NCBI GenBank assembly: GCA_020746875.1
Contig: JAGTJL010000026.1
Span: 434,001-498,000, forward strand
Reading direction: 5' to 3'
Length of the DNA stretch: 64,000 nucleotides
Source: Rhexocercosporidium sp. MPI-PUGE-AT-0058
Taxonomy: Eukaryota; Ascomycota; Leotiomycetes; Helotiales
This document shows, one piece after another, positions 62,526 to 64,000 of the stretch; position 1 is the first letter of the stretch, and every line of letters begins with the position of its first letter. Both the position numbers and the translations under genes were made by a program. The notes below the pieces were generated by a model. That model ran no database searches, was not told where the DNA came from, and saw nothing but the letters and a program-made list of their open reading frames with translations.

Positions 62526-62637
62526 TGTGACGACTGCACCGCATCAGCGCCACGTCACATGACTTGAACATATAAAGGGGCTCTCCCGCACCTGTCAATT
62601 AGCTCTTCAATTGATTCTTCTAAGTCAGACCGTCACA
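62526..62637 (+). mobile_element. 112-bp solo LTR-like insertion
   Basis: Begins TGTGACG and ends CGTCACA, perfect inverted 7-mers with the TG...CA ends of LTRs, and is flanked by AATAT on both sides. It carries a TATA box (TATAAAG, 62571-62577) and is more G+C-rich than its host. This is best explained as a solo LTR left by recombination, or a very small non-autonomous LTR element. It interrupts the Tc1/mariner relic and is therefore younger. It is not a copy of the 258-bp LTRs, although both begin TGTGACGA. Confidence 0.75.
62571..62577 (+). promoter_or_regulatory. TATA box within the solo LTR
   Basis: TATAAAG lies 45 bases into the 112-bp insert, followed by a C/T-rich stretch, the arrangement of an LTR promoter. 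Confidence 0.45.
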
Positions 62638-62642
62638 AATAT
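62638..62642 (+). repeat. Target-site duplication AATAT (right)
   Basis: Matches 62521-62525. Confidence 0.7.
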
Positions 62643-62761
62643 ATCAAGGAAGAGTAAGAGAAATTAACAATTCAAGAGATTAATTAATTAATACTAACAA
62701 TAGAAGATCGAGTAAATTAATGTATTAAGCGCGGAGGAGATATTACTAAATATTAAATGTA

Positions 62762-64000
62762 ACGTCCCACCCCACCATTTCGGCCACCCCGGGTTTTCGG
62801 CCACCTCGCTTAACCTCACCGCTCTTCATACTTACCTATTTAGATAATTAATAACTCTTTTAATACTTTATTAATTCTTTTGAAATTTGGAAATCAGATT
62901 GTTTCTATCATAAAACGTCCATATACAGAAGATGACGTCCAAAACGCCCTTCAAGAGATTACAAATAGCAAGTCTGAGCGAAAAGCATCGCTAAAGTAGG
63001 GGGTTCCAAGGACTACCCTTCAAGGTCGAATTGCAGCTCGATCACCACATCAGGAAGCCGCCAGTTACTTGCAAAGGCTACCTACGATACTAGAGGAAAG
63101 ATTAACTGATTGGGTACTTAATCAGGAAGCTATTAGTCGTGGAGTTACGCATGCACAAATCAAGATTTTCGCCCAAAGGCTTTTGTCGCTTTAAGGGGAA
63201 CATAAACCACTCGGACGACACTAGATAAAACGATTTCTGACTCGGAATCCTATTCTTAAGACTAAGAAGCAAATCTACGTTAATTCTGTACGTGTCAATA
63301 ACGCTTGTTCTGAAGTTATTAAGCCTTAGTTTCAAAAATTAGATGTCCCAGCTATTAAAGCTATTCTAGCTAGCCAACGATGGAATATAAATGAGACTGG
63401 TATCATGGAAGGCCACGGTCTTAATGGACTAGTTGTAAGGCACGCTGGAAAGCGTAAGGTTCAAGGGAAACAGCCAGGTTCACGTGCTTAGACGTCAATC
63501 ATTAAATATATCTCTGCAACTAGAGTTTCTATAGCTCCAGCTGTAATTTACAAGGGAAAATCGGTATAGCAACAATGGTTTCCGTCTCAATTAGACAAAT
63601 TCAGTGATTGGCACTTCACTGCCACAGAAAATAGGTGGACGACTGACGACACGGCTCTTGAATAGCTAAAGAAGGTGTTTATTCCTCAGACGAAACCACG
63701 TGATTCTTCAGCAAGACTTCTTATCTTAAACGGCCACGGGAGCCATGAGACTACGGATTTCCTTTGGAAGTGCCTTAAGCATAATATTTACGTTTTATTC
63801 TTACCTCCACATACGTCACACGTCTTACAACCTTTGGATTTGACGATTTTCTCTCCTCTCAAGCGTGCATACCGGAAACACTTGCATTCTTTGAGTTCCT
63901 TACTTGATTCTACCCCAATTAGCAAACGCAATTTCCTTCTTTATTATTAGAAAGCACGCTAAGAGAGTTTGACAGCTTTTAATATTAAGGCTAGGTGGAG
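62762..64000 (+). mobile_element. Pogo-type DNA transposon, copy 2 (cut by window end)
   Basis: Begins after a TA at 62760-62761 with ACGTCCCACC, related to the end of copy 1. As in copy 1, two subterminal TTCGGCCACC/TTTTCGGCCACC units are followed by CTCGCTTAACCTCACCGCT. The transposase frame runs on the plus strand from about 62907 to the window end. Because it lies right after the stop of the Tc1/mariner relic, it inserted next to or into that element. The right terminal repeat is outside the window. Confidence 0.85.
62907..64000 (+). pseudogene. Transposase remnant of copy 2, one frame with nine TAG/TAA stops
   Basis: A single frame stays aligned to the family over more than 360 codons with no frameshift. 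Helix-turn-helix: SERKASLK, stop, GVPRTTLQGRI. DDE core: RWNINETGIMEGHGLNG, LLILNGHGSHETTDF and LPPHTSHVLQPLDL. The first two catalytic Asp are Asn (NINETG, LILNGH), so this copy is catalytically dead apart from its stops. Nine in-frame stops were counted, seven TAG and two TAA, none TGA. They stand at positions where copy 1 or the family has Gln or Trp. Confidence 0.85.

Larger units (their letters stand above)
61450..62758 (+). pseudogene. Tc1/mariner transposase relic (DDE_3 type), pierced by a solo LTR
   Basis: Pieces on the plus strand follow the order of a fungal Tc1/mariner transposase. An N-terminal block reads LPPSTLKPLPKLRRLTNRTE, with helix-turn-helix remnants behind it. KVLYSDASYF stands for the first catalytic Asp motif (usually SDE) at about 62012. 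RYLANSLNLNL at 62415-62447 derives from the NSPDLNPIENVW block. RRKAKNK follows, then the terminal GGDITKY with stop at 62754-62756. Frames change at least once before 62415. The solo-LTR-like insert at 62526-62637 plus its duplication adds 117 bp, a multiple of three, so the end is in frame on both sides. No ends of this element were defined. Confidence 0.65.

Noticed and set aside
1..64000. CRISPR arrays, rRNA and tRNA genes
   Set aside because: No regularly spaced repeats, no rRNA-like blocks and no complete tRNA cloverleaf were recognised by eye; a tRNA scan was not possible here.

Overview
The window comes from a filamentous ascomycete (Pezizomycotina). Genes carry short GT-AG introns of about 45-85 bp with CTAAC/CTGAC-type branch points. 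The gene families are typical of that group (HET domain, HeLo-like STAND N-terminal domain, DUF7053, DUF1774, SUR7, secretory lipase). Old transposons carry the C-to-T/G-to-A decay expected of repeat-induced point mutation (RIP). A Leotiomycete is a reasonable guess, but I cannot fix the class from sequence alone. Exon models were built by hand from reading frame, splice signals and family resemblance. All multi-exon models close in phase.

Layout. 1-264: 5' end of a secretory lipase (minus). 265-4151: mostly non-coding, with one faint HET-like relic. 4152-6675: a 758-residue membrane protein with Gly/Ser-rich repeats and a cytochrome-b561-like helical tail. 6676-9666: non-coding apart from one doubtful small ORF. 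9667-12146: a 7-exon alpha/beta hydrolase. 13751-15412: a cytochrome P450. 17741-18314: a DUF7053 protein. 20463-22331: a SUR7-like protein. 22521-23248: a frameshifted ankyrin gene. 23290-24450: a broken paralog of the next gene. 25156-26501: a HeLo-like/STAND N-terminal protein. 27384-28672: a secreted M28 leucine aminopeptidase. 30643-31745: a DUF1774 membrane protein. 32523-33863: a 4'-phosphopantetheinyl transferase with a huge insertion. 37085-38847: a six-helix membrane protein of unknown family. 39053-41431: a HET-domain protein. 42273-45245: a 7-exon C2H2 zinc-finger protein.

From 45.7 kb to the end the window is a transposon graveyard. A piggyBac-like relic is split by a complete 7,594-bp Ty3/Gypsy LTR retrotransposon on the minus strand (258-bp LTRs, CAACT target duplication), and again by a 0.3-kb segment flanked by ATTACG. 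Further on are a 1,800-bp pogo-type element (TA duplication, minus strand), a Tc1/mariner relic pierced by a 112-bp solo-LTR-like insert (AATAT duplication), and a second pogo-type element cut by the window end. The pogo copies keep one reading frame broken almost only by TAG/TAA codons, and the Gypsy element is extremely A+T-rich. Both fit RIP.

Functionally, the gene-rich part mixes secretion (lipase, aminopeptidase), detoxification or secondary metabolism (P450, hydrolase) and membrane proteins. It also holds a loose set of genes from families linked to fungal non-self recognition (HET, HeLo-like protein and its pseudogene, ankyrin). I see no operon-like biosynthetic cluster, no CRISPR array, and no tRNA or rRNA gene that I could support.
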